64,000 nt of DNA from Arthrobacter sp. U41 (GCF_007679325.1 NZ_VEGI01000001.1:1612001-1676000); one strand, 5' to 3'. Positions 1 through 9,272 are shown, counted from the first letter of the stretch. Notes: generated from the letters alone by a model not told the origin. A program made the numbers and translations.

Positions 1-176
1 ACGAGGTCAAGGCGACCGGGCAAAACCTTCTGTTCGTGCCCAACGCGGATGGTTCGACGGACCTCATCTACGTGGTTGGCAACGTCAACTACGCGGTGGA
101 ACTCGACAAGGCCACAGAAGTAAGGCCGTTCAGCGGAGCGGCCCGCAAGACGAATATCTGCGGTCCACTGGCTTGA
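1..176 (+). CDS. C-terminal end of an unidentified protein (partial)
   Basis: The reading frame enters at the left edge and stops with TGA at 174-176, giving about 57 residues that end in ICGPLA. The segment contains a beta-rich stretch (LLFVPNADGS, DLIYVVGNVN) but no motif I recognise. It is followed by a strong hairpin at 261-289, so it is probably the last gene of its transcript. No function is assigned. Confidence 0.6.
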   Translation, partial: EVKATGQNLLFVPNADGSTDLIYVVGNVNYAVELDKATEVRPFSGAARKTNICGPLA

Positions 177-260
177 GCTAAGTCCAGGCATGACCGCACC
201 GAAGGCTCACAACGGGAAACCAATGGGTCGTCGCTGTCGAGCAATACGTTCACACGCTGC

Positions 261-289
261 GGACGACGGCGGGACTTCCGCCGTCGTCC
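261..289. terminator. Perfect 12-bp hairpin, copy 1 of a repeated terminator
   Basis: GGACGACGGCGG at 261-272 pairs perfectly with CCGCCGTCGTCC at 278-289 across a 5-nt loop. A short T-containing stretch follows. The same stem occurs at 8132-8161 and 9273-9302. It lies behind the partial gene and before the glutamine-synthetase-like gene. Confidence 0.7.
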
Positions 290-388
290 GTTTGCGTTGG
301 GTGCCGCTCCCCACGGGAGTCCGTGGACCGCAACGAACGACAGGTTCGCGATCTTTCATTGGACCGGAAGTCGCCGCATGATAGGCGC

Positions 389-1753
389 ATGACCCACTTC
401 GCAGCAGCCGACGAATCCGCCGTTGCAAAGGCTCAGCGCGAGCTCGAAGCGGCCGGCGTCCGCGCCGTGATCGGTACGGTGGTGAATGCTTCGGGCCTCA
501 CGCTGGCCAAGAGCGTTCCCTTGGCCCGGCTCAAAACCTTCCACGAGGCCGGCATGGGCGCTGCCCCCGTCTGGCATGTCTTCGCCATCGACGGCGGGAT
601 AGCGTTCACGGACAGCATCACCACCGTGGGCGATATGCGCCTCAGGATCGATATCGCGGGGCTTCGTGTCCTGCCCGGCGGCCGGGCCTGGGCACCGGCC
701 AGCCTGTTCGAACAAGACGGAACCGCGTCTCCGGTCTGTGCCCGCGGCCTTCTGGGCGACGTCGACGGCAGCCTCAGGGAGGCCGGATACCAGGCTCTTA
801 TGGGCCACGAACTGGAATTCTTCCTGGTCGCCCCGGACGGTTCAGCGCTGGAAAACGCGCCCTGGGTGCCGTACGGGGCAACCGGCCTCCTGGACCGCTC
901 GGAGTTCCTCGATGACCTGCTGTCGGCGCTGAACCAGGCCGGCCTTCCGATGGAGCAGATCCACGCCGAGTACGGCAGGAACCAGTTCGAGTTCTCCCTT
1001 CCCCCGGCCCCGCCGGTCCAGGCCGCGGACAGCGCGGTCCTCGCCAAGATCATCGTTGGCATCGCCGCCCGGGCCCACGGCCTGCAGGCGTCGTTCTCCC
1101 CGTTGCCTTTTGCCGGCACGGTGGGGAACGGGGCCCACCAGCACATGTCGCTCCACAAGGAGGACGTGCCGCTGTTCTCCGGCGGCAGCGGACCGCACGG
1201 CATCGGCGCCGAGGGAGGCGCAGCCATTGGCGGAATCATCGCAGGACTCCCCGAAATCCAGGGGTTCCTCACGGGATCAGTCCTGTCCGGAAGCCGCCTG
1301 GCCCCCGGCACGTGGGCGGGCGCCTACTTGTGTTGGGGCCTGGAAAACCGGGAAGCCTCCGTGCGCTTCCTGAAAGAGGGCCGGAGCAATCCGCACGGAG
1401 CCAATATCGAGGTGAAAATCGTCGATCCGTCGTCCAACGTGTATCTTGCCTCCGCAGCCATCCTGGCACTCGCCCAGAACGGCATCCGCGGGGAGCGCCG
1501 GCTTCCAGCGGAAATCCCGGGCGACCCCGGACGACTTTCGGACGACGATCGGCGCCGGGCCAACGTCCAGCTGCTCGCAGACTCCCCAGCCGCCATCATC
1601 GACACACTGGACACGTCACGCCTGGCGCGCAGGCTGCTCGGAGACGCCATCGTCGATGCCACGGTGGCCGTCCGGCGCTACGAACAGCGGATCTCCGCGG
1701 GCCTGCCGCCGCACGAGCTGGCCGAACGCTTTCGACTGGCCTGGTCGATCTAA
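389..1753 (+). CDS. Glutamine synthetase family protein (GS-like amide ligase)
   Basis: 454 residues from ATG 389, near the usual length for class I-like GS. An upstream in-frame start would add 22 residues that look like non-coding leader, so I reject it. Family signatures are present: the ELEFFLV metal-site strand near residue 140, the GNGAHQHMSL ATP/metal motif near 245, and a C-terminal PSSNVYLASAAILAL stretch replacing the usual NPYLA. These enzymes join ammonia or an amine to a gamma-carboxylate using ATP. The divergent N-terminus and its neighbour argue against the main nitrogen-assimilation GlnA; a gamma-glutamyl-amine or aromatic-amine ligase is more likely. The stop overlaps the amidohydrolase start (TAATG). 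Confidence 0.85.
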   Translation: MTHFAAADESAVAKAQRELEAAGVRAVIGTVVNASGLTLAKSVPLARLKTFHEAGMGAAPVWHVFAIDGGIAFTDSITTVGDMRLRIDIAGLRVLPGGRAWAPASLFEQDGTASPVCARGLLGDVDGSLREAGYQALMGHELEFFLVAPDGSALENAPWVPYGATGLLDRSEFLDDLLSALNQAGLPMEQIHAEYGRNQFEFSLPPAPPVQAADSAVLAKIIVGIAARAHGLQASFSPLPFAGTVGNGAHQHMSLHKEDVPLFSGGSGPHGIGAEGGAAIGGIIAGLPEIQGFLTGSVLSGSRLAPGTWAGAYLCWGLENREASVRFLKEGRSNPHGANIEVKIVDPSSNVYLASAAILALAQNGIRGERRLPAEIPGDPGRLSDDDRRRANVQLLADSPAAIIDTLDTSRLARRLLGDAIVDATVAVRRYEQRISAGLPPHELAERFRLAWSI

Positions 1754-2889
1754 TGGCGGACGGCTCCTTCCCGGACTTCGTGGACCACGTCAGCCTTGTC
1801 GATCACCACGTGCACGGCGCGTTTTCCGCCGACGGCGATGAGGCTCGCTTCCAGAACGCGCTCAACGAGGGGAACACCGAACCGCTGACCACCCCGGAGG
1901 ACGCTTACACCACACAACTCGGGCTCGCCATCCGCCGCTGGTGCAGCGGCATTCTTGACCTGCCCCGGCACGCCCCACCGGCGGACTACTGGAGCCGGCG
2001 CTCCGAACTGGGAGAACTCGAGGTGTGCCGGCGCATGACCCGCGCTGCCGGGGTGACCGACTGGCTGGTCGACACAGGACTGGAGGGCCCTGACTACCTC
2101 GGCACGGCCGGCCTGGCCGGCGTCTCCGGCGGGCGGACCCACCAGATCGTGCGGTTGGAACACGTTGCCGAGGCGCTGCTCCGGGAGATTGCCAACCCGG
2201 CAGATTACATCGACGAGTTCGGCCAGCGGCTTCACGAGCTCACCCACAGCGCCGTGGGCGTCAAGACGGTGCTGGCCTACCGCACCGGGTTCGATCGGGA
2301 TCTCAGCCGGCCGGCACCGGCTGCGGTCGCGGAAGCAGCCCGCCGCTGGCAGCAGAACTCCCGCACCGACGCGAAGCTCACCGACCTGACCCTTATTGCC
2401 CACGGGATCCACACGGCGGTATCGATCAAGCTTCCGCTGCAATTCCACGTCGGTTTCGGTGACCGCGACCTGGACCTGCACAAAACCAATCCCCTGTACC
2501 TCCTGGACTTTCTCCGGTCCGCCGAGGTCAGGGACACCCCCATCATGCTGCTCCACTGCTATCCGTACGAGCGCGAAGCCGGCTATCTGGCCCACGCCTT
2601 TGAAAACGTCTACCTCGATGTGGGCCTTGCCGTGAACTTCACCGGGTCACGGAGCCGGGATCTGGTGGCCCGCTCCTTCGAACTGGCCCCCTTCACCAAA
2701 ATCCTCTACTCCTCCGACGCATTCGGCCCCGCGGAACTCCACTACCTCGGGGCGAAACTGTGGCGCAACGCCATCACCAAGGTTGTCGGCGGCTGGATCG
2801 ACGACGACGACTGTTCCGCGGCTGATGCCCGCAGGATCGTGCAACTCGTCGCACGCGACAACGCCCGCCGGGTCTACGCGCTCCCCTAA
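1753..2889 (+). CDS. Amidohydrolase-2 family metal-dependent hydrolase
   Basis: 378 residues. The ATG at 1753 shares its A with the preceding TAA, so translation is coupled to the GS-like gene. A TIM-barrel amidohydrolase pattern is visible: N-terminal VDHHVHG (His-x-His), a central FHVGFGDRD strand, LLHCYPYEREAGYLA, and a late YSSDAFGPAELH carrying the metal-site Asp. The family hydrolyses or decarboxylates cyclic or aromatic acids. GS and amidohydrolase domains are fused in fungal FluG-type proteins; here they are adjacent genes, so they probably act on the same compound (inference). The 3' end overlaps the convergent hydrolase by 4 nt. Confidence 0.8.
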   Translation: MADGSFPDFVDHVSLVDHHVHGAFSADGDEARFQNALNEGNTEPLTTPEDAYTTQLGLAIRRWCSGILDLPRHAPPADYWSRRSELGELEVCRRMTRAAGVTDWLVDTGLEGPDYLGTAGLAGVSGGRTHQIVRLEHVAEALLREIANPADYIDEFGQRLHELTHSAVGVKTVLAYRTGFDRDLSRPAPAAVAEAARRWQQNSRTDAKLTDLTLIAHGIHTAVSIKLPLQFHVGFGDRDLDLHKTNPLYLLDFLRSAEVRDTPIMLLHCYPYEREAGYLAHAFENVYLDVGLAVNFTGSRSRDLVARSFELAPFTKILYSSDAFGPAELHYLGAKLWRNAITKVVGGWIDDDDCSAADARRIVQLVARDNARRVYALP

Positions 2890-3695
2890 GCGCCGCCCGG
2901 AATCTGCTGCCAGAACTCGTGGACGCGCGCATTCCACTCGTCCGGAATCTCCTGGAAGGGCTGGTGGGATTCCTCCGGCATCACCTCGAACTGTGCGCCC
3001 GGTATACGACGGGCCACGTCCTGGCCGAGTTCCGGCCGGCTCATCGGGTCCACCCCGCCCGCCAGGACCAGCGTGGGCGCGTTGATCTGCCCCAGCCGGT
3101 CTGCCGTCTGGTGGACCACGAAGGCGTCAAGGAACTTCAGGAAATCGCCGGTGGACTGCTGATACGGGAACGCGAGGGCGTCCTCGATGATCTGGCTGAC
3201 CATTCCGTTGTTGTGTGCCCGCGGCGTATAGACCAGCAGGAAGAAGAACTCCAGGAATGCGCGTTCGTCCGGTGCCAGCTCCGCCTGCCAGTGGATGGCC
3301 CGGGCGAGCGTTTTCATGTATTTGTCCATTGCGGGCCACGTGCTCTGCAGCACCAGGCTTCGGACCAGCTCCGGGTGCCGGAGGGCAAGTTCCTGGGCGA
3401 TGATGCTACCGCCGGAGAACCCCGCAACATGCGCCGAGGGGACGTCGAGACCCCGCAGCACCGCGGCCGCGTCGTCCGCCATCGCCTCGACGGTCGGTTG
3501 CCCCTCCGGCATGGCCGTGCGGCCCGCACCCCGGTTATCAAACGCCGTCATCCGGTAGCGGTCCGCCAGCCCGTCCAGCTGGAACTGCCAGGACTCGACA
3601 GTGTCCCCCAGCCCGCCGATCAGCAGGACATCCGGCCCGTCGCCCACCTGCTCCGTCCAGATTTCCAGGTCCCCCGCTTTCACATAGCGCCCCAT
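2886..3695 (-). CDS. Alpha/beta-fold hydrolase
   Basis: 269 residues. The start at 3695 has AGGAGG upstream, which is better than the longer frame that begins with an arginine-rich leader. The fold is clear: oxyanion strand LLIGGLGD, nucleophile elbow GFSGG (Ser about 94), acid in LAGGVDPMSRPE, and the histidine in EESHQPF. This matches the 3-oxoadipate enol-lactonase/chloroperoxidase-like branch, but the substrate cannot be read from sequence. It is convergent with the amidohydrolase and divergent from the FAD oxidase, with a 357-bp promoter gap between them. Confidence 0.85.
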   Translation of the reverse strand: MGRYVKAGDLEIWTEQVGDGPDVLLIGGLGDTVESWQFQLDGLADRYRMTAFDNRGAGRTAMPEGQPTVEAMADDAAAVLRGLDVPSAHVAGFSGGSIIAQELALRHPELVRSLVLQSTWPAMDKYMKTLARAIHWQAELAPDERAFLEFFFLLVYTPRAHNNGMVSQIIEDALAFPYQQSTGDFLKFLDAFVVHQTADRLGQINAPTLVLAGGVDPMSRPELGQDVARRIPGAQFEVMPEESHQPFQEIPDEWNARVHEFWQQIPGGA

Positions 3696-3882
3696 GGCGG
3701 CCCTCCTGTCGTGTTCGGCCGCGGGCTGAACGGTCCTGCCGGTGCCGGCGCCGGCCCGCGCCCGGCATCCCTGCGGCCAGTCCATTCGCAATCTACTCTC
3801 CCGTGCGCGGGGTGCCTAGGGCGGACTGAATGGCCGGGCGGCACGGCCATGCAGGCGGGCACACCACGCTGTCCGTTGACCG

Positions 3883-3912
3883 TTGTCCGGGCGCCGCCGG
3901 CGAATCTATACT
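3883..3912 (+). promoter_or_regulatory. Predicted sigma-70 promoter for the FAD oxidase
   Basis: TTGTCC at 3883-3888 and TATACT at 3907-3912 are separated by 18 nt. They sit in the 357-bp divergent gap (3696-4052) and leave a leader of about 135 nt before the ATG at 4053. Nothing else recognisable is in the gap. Confidence 0.4.
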
Positions 3913-4052
3913 GTGGGCACCGCGAACCTGTTCCAGTCCTTGGCGGCTGGAAGTATCACCCTGCAGCGCCGATTCCGGCGAGATCAATTCCACTATTGGA
4001 CACCACCATTTACCAAGGGGTGCCAGCCCCTTGGCACGGAAGCAGCAGACCG

Positions 4053-5474
4053 ATGAACACAATGCATCAGGAAGAGCAGGGCGGCGGCGTGGACCGCGCC
4101 CTGGAGGAGTTGCGCGGACGCCTGGCGGGGGCGGTGATCGAACCGCAGGACCCCTTGTACGACGAGGCCCGGGCGGTCTGGAACGGCATGATCGACGTGC
4201 GTCCGCGGGCGGTCATCCGGGCGGGCGCCGTCGGAGACATTGATCCCGTTCTTCAGACGGCCCGGCGCACCGGCCTGCCGCTTGCCGTCCGCGGCGGCGG
4301 GCACAACATCGCCGGCCACGGCACGGTCGACGGCGGCCTCGTGCTGGATCTGGGCCAGTTGCGCGGTGTGGACGTCGACGTCGAACGCCGGCTCGTGACG
4401 GTGGAACCCGGGGCGACCCTGGCCGACGTCGACCAGGCCACCGTTACGCACGGACTGGCCGTGCCGCTCGGCGTGATCAGTGCAACCGGGGTCGCGGGAC
4501 TGACGCTCGGCGGCGGCGTGGGCTGGCTGACCCGGCCCGGCGGGCTGAGCCTGGACAACCTGGCCTCCGCCGACGTCGTCACCGCCACCGGAGAGCACCT
4601 GCACGCCAGCGAACAGGAGAACCCCGAGCTGTTCTGGGGGCTGCGCGGCGGAGGCGGGAACTTCGGGGTGGTCTCTTCCTTCACCTTCCGGGCCCGGCCG
4701 CTGCCGGATGCCGTCCTGGGTGGGAACTTCTTCTACCGCGCGCCACGCTGGAAGAGCGCGCTGGGCGCGTTTGATCAGTGGACACAGGATCTGCCCGATG
4801 AGATGAACGCGATCATCTCCTTCCTGGTGCTCCCGCCCGACCTCGAGATGGGCGAGGAACCGTGGATGATCATCGGATTTGCCTGGGCGTCGGAGGACCA
4901 CCAGCCCGGGCTCGAGCTGATCGAGCAGCTACGCGCCGCCGCGCCGCCGGACGAGGAGGAAGTCGCGCCCACCGACTGGCTGGCGTGGCAGTCCGCCATG
5001 GACAGCCTCTTCCCCAAGGGCTCCCGGGGGTACTGGAAGAACTTGTCGTTCTCCCGGCTGGACGAGGCCGCCGTCGACGTTCTGGTCGGTTTCGCCTCCG
5101 AGGTGACCTGGATGGGGACCGGGATTGATATCCACCACATGGAAGGGGCCTTCGGGCGTGTGCCGGAGGACGCCACAGCGTTTCCCAACCGCTCGGCGAA
5201 ATACTGGCTGAACATCTACGGTTTCTGGAACGATCCCGCGGAGGACCAGCGGCTGAGCGAATTCGCCCGGAAGGCCCACGCCCTCATGCAGCCGTTCGGC
5301 GAGCAGGGCGAGTACGTTAACTTCCTCGGCGCGGAAACCGGGCAGGACGCCATCGAGGCCGCACGTCAGGCCTACGGCCCGGACACCTATGACCGGCTGG
5401 TGGCGCTGAAGAACCGTTTCGACCCGGACAACGTCTTCCGCCTCAACCACAACATCGTGCCGACCTCCGGCTGA
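4053..5474 (+). CDS. FAD-binding oxidoreductase, berberine-bridge-enzyme type
   Basis: 473 residues from ATG 4053 (ATG 4062 is also possible). The open frame runs much further upstream, but that part is antisense to the hydrolase. FAD_binding_4 features: AVRGGGHNIAGHG, whose His is the usual 8-alpha-histidyl FAD attachment site, then GVAGLTLGGGVGWL and LRGGGGNFGVV. A BBE C-terminal segment ends in FDPDNVFRLNHNI. The cysteine used by bicovalent members is not at the expected position, so flavin is probably held through the histidine only. The likely role is oxidation of a sugar or a secondary metabolite. It is convergent with the GPP34 gene, 16 bp away. Confidence 0.9.
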   Translation: MNTMHQEEQGGGVDRALEELRGRLAGAVIEPQDPLYDEARAVWNGMIDVRPRAVIRAGAVGDIDPVLQTARRTGLPLAVRGGGHNIAGHGTVDGGLVLDLGQLRGVDVDVERRLVTVEPGATLADVDQATVTHGLAVPLGVISATGVAGLTLGGGVGWLTRPGGLSLDNLASADVVTATGEHLHASEQENPELFWGLRGGGGNFGVVSSFTFRARPLPDAVLGGNFFYRAPRWKSALGAFDQWTQDLPDEMNAIISFLVLPPDLEMGEEPWMIIGFAWASEDHQPGLELIEQLRAAAPPDEEEVAPTDWLAWQSAMDSLFPKGSRGYWKNLSFSRLDEAAVDVLVGFASEVTWMGTGIDIHHMEGAFGRVPEDATAFPNRSAKYWLNIYGFWNDPAEDQRLSEFARKAHALMQPFGEQGEYVNFLGAETGQDAIEAARQAYGPDTYDRLVALKNRFDPDNVFRLNHNIVPTSG

Positions 5475-5490
5475 GACGGCGACGGCAGGC

Positions 5491-6282
5491 TCAGATGCCT
5501 GGTTCCTCTTCCTCCGCCAGTCTGATCATGCGCAGTTCGTCCTCCACCGCGCGGGAAGGCCAGTAGTCCTTCGCCAGTTCACTGGCCCGGATTTTGTCTG
5601 CTGACGGGACCAGCTTGCTGAGCAGCCCGGCCGCCTGAAGCAGGGCGATCAGCGCTTTAGTCCTGGCATCGGGTGCCTTGGCGTCAGGCGCCGCGGGTGC
5701 GGGCGTCGCGGCAGCAGGGGCGCCGGCGTCGGGCGCCGTGGCTTCAGGCGCCGCGGAGTCAGGCGTCCCGGCGTCGGTTGCCGCGGTATCCGGCGCCCCG
5801 GCATCGGGCTTCCCGGATTCCGACGGCGAAGCGCCGAGTGCCGCTTGGATCTTTTCCAGGAGCGCCGCCTCCGGAGCGTGGTCCTTCTCCGGGTACCGCA
5901 CGCTCCGGAAGACGCCCAGGTGTTTCTCGCCGACGTGTTCCACGATGCCCCGAGCCGCCATGCCCTCGTAGACGCGCTGCATTTCGGCGCGGCCCTCCAG
6001 CATGGAAATCCACCGCTTGGGCGTGTGCGGGCGGGACTTTCCACGGATGAGGTCCAGCTCGTGCTGCAGGTCCGTCTGCGGGGCGGCGTCTCTAGCCCTG
6101 ACGTGCTTCCCCTGCAGCCCGATCGCACCGATCAGCTCCAGCTCGGCCAGTATTGCCCCGGCCAGAGTGGTCCTGAGGGCGAACATCGGCACCTCAGGTT
6201 TGCCGTCGTGGTCGTTCGTTGCGAGAAGGAGGAAGGCCTGGGGAAGATTCAGCTCCGCCGCCTGCGGCGTTTCAGCGTTCAT
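5491..6282 (-). CDS. GPP34 (GOLPH3-like) family phosphoprotein with repetitive linker
   Basis: 263 residues from ATG 6282. Longer starts add a run of arginines typical of antisense translation. The N-terminal half (LNLPQAFLLLATNDHDGKP, LAGAILAELELIGAIGL) matches the bacterial GPP34 domain, common in actinobacteria and related to a phosphoinositide-binding Golgi protein. Residues of roughly 165-220 form an Ala/Pro/Asp/Thr linker built from APDA/TPDS-like units, followed by a short helical tail (TKALIALLQAAGLL). No ribosome-binding site is obvious. The bacterial function is not established. Confidence 0.8.
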   Translation of the reverse strand: MNAETPQAAELNLPQAFLLLATNDHDGKPEVPMFALRTTLAGAILAELELIGAIGLQGKHVRARDAAPQTDLQHELDLIRGKSRPHTPKRWISMLEGRAEMQRVYEGMAARGIVEHVGEKHLGVFRSVRYPEKDHAPEAALLEKIQAALGASPSESGKPDAGAPDTAATDAGTPDSAAPEATAPDAGAPAAATPAPAAPDAKAPDARTKALIALLQAAGLLSKLVPSADKIRASELAKDYWPSRAVEDELRMIRLAEEEEPGI

Positions 6283-6471
6283 AGGAACATCGTGGCGCAG
6301 GTGGGCATCCACCACAATGGGAACTTGCCGGCGTCGACGTCGGCGTCTGCACTCCGAAACCTCGCGGCCCAGGAAACGGACCTTACCCAATAAAGATCAT
6401 CATGCTTACTATTGAGGCTCCGGCAGCTGTTCACACGTGCGCTGCTGGAACCGCCAATCCGAGGAGCGCCG

Positions 6472-7686
6472 ATGCCGCTGAGCAAGGGAACACCCGTGGA
6501 ATCCGAAGTCCTTATTATCGGCGGCGGCAACGCCGGCGTCTCCCTGGCAGCGCGCCTCCATCGCTACGGCGTGAAGGATGTGGCCGTGGTGGAGCCGCAG
6601 GACACCCACTTTTACCAGCCGCTGTTCTCACACATCGCCGGCGGGAGGGCGAACGCATCGGAAGCCACCCGTCCCCAGCGCTCGGTCATGCCGCAGGGCG
6701 TGGAATGGATCCGGGACAGCGCGGTGGACATCGACCCGGAGAGCAACACGGTGTCGCTGGCGTCGGGCCGCCAGTTGGGGTTCGGGCACCTGGTGGTCTG
6801 CCCCGGCCTGCAGCTGGATTGGGACAAGATCCCGGGCCTGGCCGACGCCGTCCACTCCCCCTCCGGAGCGTCCCACTATGAGTTCACCCTGGCCGCCAAG
6901 TCTTGGAGACTGCTCCATGGACTCAAAGCCGGGACCGCGGTTTTCACCATGCCCTCCGGCCCCATCAAGTGCGGCGGGGCCGCGCAGAAACCGATGTACC
7001 TGGCCTGCAATTACTGGCGGGAGCAGGGCGTCCTCCAGGACATCCGGGTGGTCATGGTGCAGCCCTACCCCACCGTGTTCGGGGTACCCGGCGTGGACGA
7101 AGAGCTGAACCGCAAGATCGCCGAGTACGGCATTGAACTGCGGCTGAACAGCGAACTGGTGTCGGTGGACGCGTCGGCGCAGAACGCGCTGATCCGGAAC
7201 AATGCCACCGGGCTCGCCGAGGAGCTGCACTACGACGTGCTCAATGCGGTCCCGCCGCAGTCGGCCCCGGACTGGCTGAAGGCCACGGAGCTGCCCGCAC
7301 CCGGCGACCCGGGCGGATTTGTGGACGTGGATCCGCAGACCCTCCGGCACGTCCGTTTTCCGAACATCTGGTCCTTGGGGGACGCCGCGGCCACCACCAA
7401 TTCCAAGTCCGGCGGTGCGTTGCGAAAGCAGACGAAGGTCCTGGCCAAGAACCTGGTCGCGGCCCGGGAGGGGAAACCCCTGACGGAGAAGTACGACGGA
7501 TACTCGGTGTGCCCCTTCACGGTGGCCCGCTCTTCGGTTGTCTTCGCCGAGTTTGATGACCAGTACCGGCCCATGCCCTCAATCCCGAAGGTGCCAACGT
7601 GGAAAGCGAGCCGGGCATCGTGGATAGTGGACCGTGACATCTTCCCCAAGGTCTACTGGAACCTGATCCTCAAGGGTCGCGCTTAG
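6472..7686 (+). CDS. Sulfide:quinone oxidoreductase-like FAD/NAD(P)-binding protein
   Basis: 404 residues. ATG 6472 is preceded by GAGGAG. There is an N-terminal dinucleotide fold (VLIIGGGNAGVSLA), a characteristic YQPLFSHIAGG segment, cysteines at about 110 (VVCPGL) and 167 (IKCGGAAQKP), and a C-terminal FAD site WSLGDAAATTNSKSGGAL. The central Cys and overall order fit SQR/flavocytochrome-c sulfide dehydrogenase relatives, which oxidise sulfide to polysulfide and pass electrons to quinone at the membrane. A third redox cysteine is not evident, so activity on sulfide is likely but not certain. It stands alone between divergent and same-strand neighbours. Confidence 0.85.
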   Translation: MPLSKGTPVESEVLIIGGGNAGVSLAARLHRYGVKDVAVVEPQDTHFYQPLFSHIAGGRANASEATRPQRSVMPQGVEWIRDSAVDIDPESNTVSLASGRQLGFGHLVVCPGLQLDWDKIPGLADAVHSPSGASHYEFTLAAKSWRLLHGLKAGTAVFTMPSGPIKCGGAAQKPMYLACNYWREQGVLQDIRVVMVQPYPTVFGVPGVDEELNRKIAEYGIELRLNSELVSVDASAQNALIRNNATGLAEELHYDVLNAVPPQSAPDWLKATELPAPGDPGGFVDVDPQTLRHVRFPNIWSLGDAAATTNSKSGGALRKQTKVLAKNLVAAREGKPLTEKYDGYSVCPFTVARSSVVFAEFDDQYRPMPSIPKVPTWKASRASWIVDRDIFPKVYWNLILKGRA

Positions 7687-7791
7687 GCCTGACCGGCCGC
7701 CACCTGCCGGTTATCAAGTTCCAGGCGACGGCGCGGATCAGCAGGCATAAGCTGGTTGAGCAACGTCTTTTCCATCACCGGGGAGGTCAGC

Positions 7792-8121
7792 ATGGGCACT
7801 GAAACCGCCGACGTGATCGGCCATGATGTCACCACCATCACCTGCGTGTGCGGAAACACCGTCAGCAAGGACGGGTTGATCCAGGCCAATGCACAGGGCG
7901 TCCCCATCTACGGCGGGGACAGCACCCCGGTCCCCGCCGGACTGGCGGTGTGGCCCGCGGACGAGGATCTGTACACCCTGTGCCCCTCCTGCGGCCGGGT
8001 GTACTGCGACTCGGTCATCGAAGAGACAGGAACCGCGCCCGTCGCCTTCCGGGTCGACGTCACCACCGGCCCGATTGCCGAGGCCATCAAAGTCCACTGG
8101 CAGCTCAGCACCCAGGAATGA
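7792..8121 (+). CDS. Small protein with Cys-x-Cys and CxxC zinc-ribbon-like pairs
   Basis: 109 residues. ATG 7792 has GGGAGG 6-7 nt upstream. Two cysteine pairs, CVC near residue 19 and CPSC near 68 with another Cys in VYCDS, suggest a zinc ribbon. The remainder is acidic and beta-rich (VAFRVDVTTG). I do not recognise a named family. It ends just before the second copy of the repeated hairpin terminator and is convergent with the membrane protein gene. Confidence 0.7.
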   Translation: MGTETADVIGHDVTTITCVCGNTVSKDGLIQANAQGVPIYGGDSTPVPAGLAVWPADEDLYTLCPSCGRVYCDSVIEETGTAPVAFRVDVTTGPIAEAIKVHWQLSTQE

Positions 8122-8131
8122 CCCTTCAAAC

Positions 8132-8161
8132 GGACGACGGCGGAACCTCCCGCCGTCGTCC
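8132..8161. terminator. Perfect 12-bp hairpin, copy 2 of a repeated terminator
   Basis: GGACGACGGCGG (8132-8143) pairs with CCGCCGTCGTCC (8150-8161) across a 6-nt loop. It lies in the 64-bp gap between convergent genes, so it can serve both strands. Confidence 0.8.
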
Positions 8162-8185
8162 GCTTCCGTTGTTCACTCAGGAGGG

Positions 8186-9040
8186 TCATGACCGGCTGAC
8201 CGGTGTCTTGACCTGGTCCTCCCGGCGCTCCGTCTGACGCGTACGCGGCCGGCGATTCCGCAGTCGTCGTCGCGTGCCTTGACCGCTGAACGGTGGCCGG
8301 GGAGCACCGAACCGGGGGCCGCTCCAGTACCGTCCGCCGATCAGGATGCCGGCGAGGACGCCGTACGCCCACGCCGATGGAAGACCCATCTGGTCGGTGG
8401 CGCCGCCTATGAACATCAACGCAAACCAGGGAACCGGTATCGCCAGCAGGAGCCCGTCCCTGACTGGCAGGGGCGGCGGAAAACGGAATAGGGCCCAGCC
8501 GGCGATGACGGCAACGGCGAGGACGGCAACGGCAAGCACCGACGGGGAGAGCAGAACGAGCTGGGCTACGCCCATTCCGAGCAGCACAAGCACACAGACA
8601 GCATTGACCACCGCAAGGCGCCACCCGCCCGTAAAACTGCCGTCGGCTTCAGGGCTGCGCTTACGCGCCTGCTTGAATTCCGTCCCGGCACCCGGGCCGA
8701 ACCACACATATGCGCCGGCAATTCCGCCTACGACAAACCCGACGAACCACGGCCCCGCCGCCGGAATGCCCAGATCATCGTCAACGGTGATCGAGATCAA
8801 CGTTACATAGTTCAGGAAGAACGTCCCGAACATCACCGTAAACGCACGGACCGATTGCGAGACGACGCGATACACGAGAACTGCGTAGGCAGCCGCCACC
8901 GCCAGGAACAGTGACGCCTCAAGGAGCCCGTCGCCGGCGACCCACACGAACATCCCCAACATCAGGGCAATCATCCCGGCCCGGAGGAGCAACACACCCC
9001 GTTGATCCTTCTTACGCGCTTCAGCAACACCCTCAGTCAT
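8186..9040 (-). CDS. Multi-pass integral membrane protein of unknown function
   Basis: 284 residues, starting at ATG 9040. About seven or eight hydrophobic segments are visible, beginning with GVLLLRAGMIALMLGMFVWV. A cytoplasmic-looking charged loop (KQARKRSPEAD) divides two halves. The C-terminus after residue about 245 is highly basic and proline-rich. No transporter or enzyme motif is evident. It has its own promoter space upstream (9041-9272) and terminates at the bidirectional hairpin. Confidence 0.65.
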   Translation of the reverse strand: MTEGVAEARKKDQRGVLLLRAGMIALMLGMFVWVAGDGLLEASLFLAVAAAYAVLVYRVVSQSVRAFTVMFGTFFLNYVTLISITVDDDLGIPAAGPWFVGFVVGGIAGAYVWFGPGAGTEFKQARKRSPEADGSFTGGWRLAVVNAVCVLVLLGMGVAQLVLLSPSVLAVAVLAVAVIAGWALFRFPPPLPVRDGLLLAIPVPWFALMFIGGATDQMGLPSAWAYGVLAGILIGGRYWSGPRFGAPRPPFSGQGTRRRLRNRRPRTRQTERREDQVKTPVSRS

Positions 9041-9272
9041 GGGCCAATCCTACGGACGCACCGAGCTGCCACACGCCTCGTGCCTCCCGTTGACCGAAGT
9101 GCTGCCGGCAATGATGGCGTCGGGCTAACCCTGAACATCAAGGCCTACGACATGACGCCGCTAATGCGGGCCATTGATTTCCATGAGGCCACAGGCCGCT
9201 GGCCCGGCCGACCGGAAGTCAGCGCAGAGACTTCCGGTCAATGACCTTTGGCGCTTAGTTATAGAGGGACGT

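Noticed and set aside
2919-4052. Long N-terminal extension of the FAD oxidase frame
   Set aside because: It runs antisense through the alpha/beta hydrolase and has no flavoprotein similarity.
5678-5971. Plus-strand Ala/Gly/Ser-rich frame opposite the GPP34 gene
   Set aside because: It is the antisense of the repetitive Ala/Pro/Asp linker and has no start signal or family.
7692-7711. ACCGGC/GCCGGT hairpin after the SQR-like gene
   Set aside because: Six base pairs with an 8-nt loop and no T-run; could occur by chance in GC-rich DNA.
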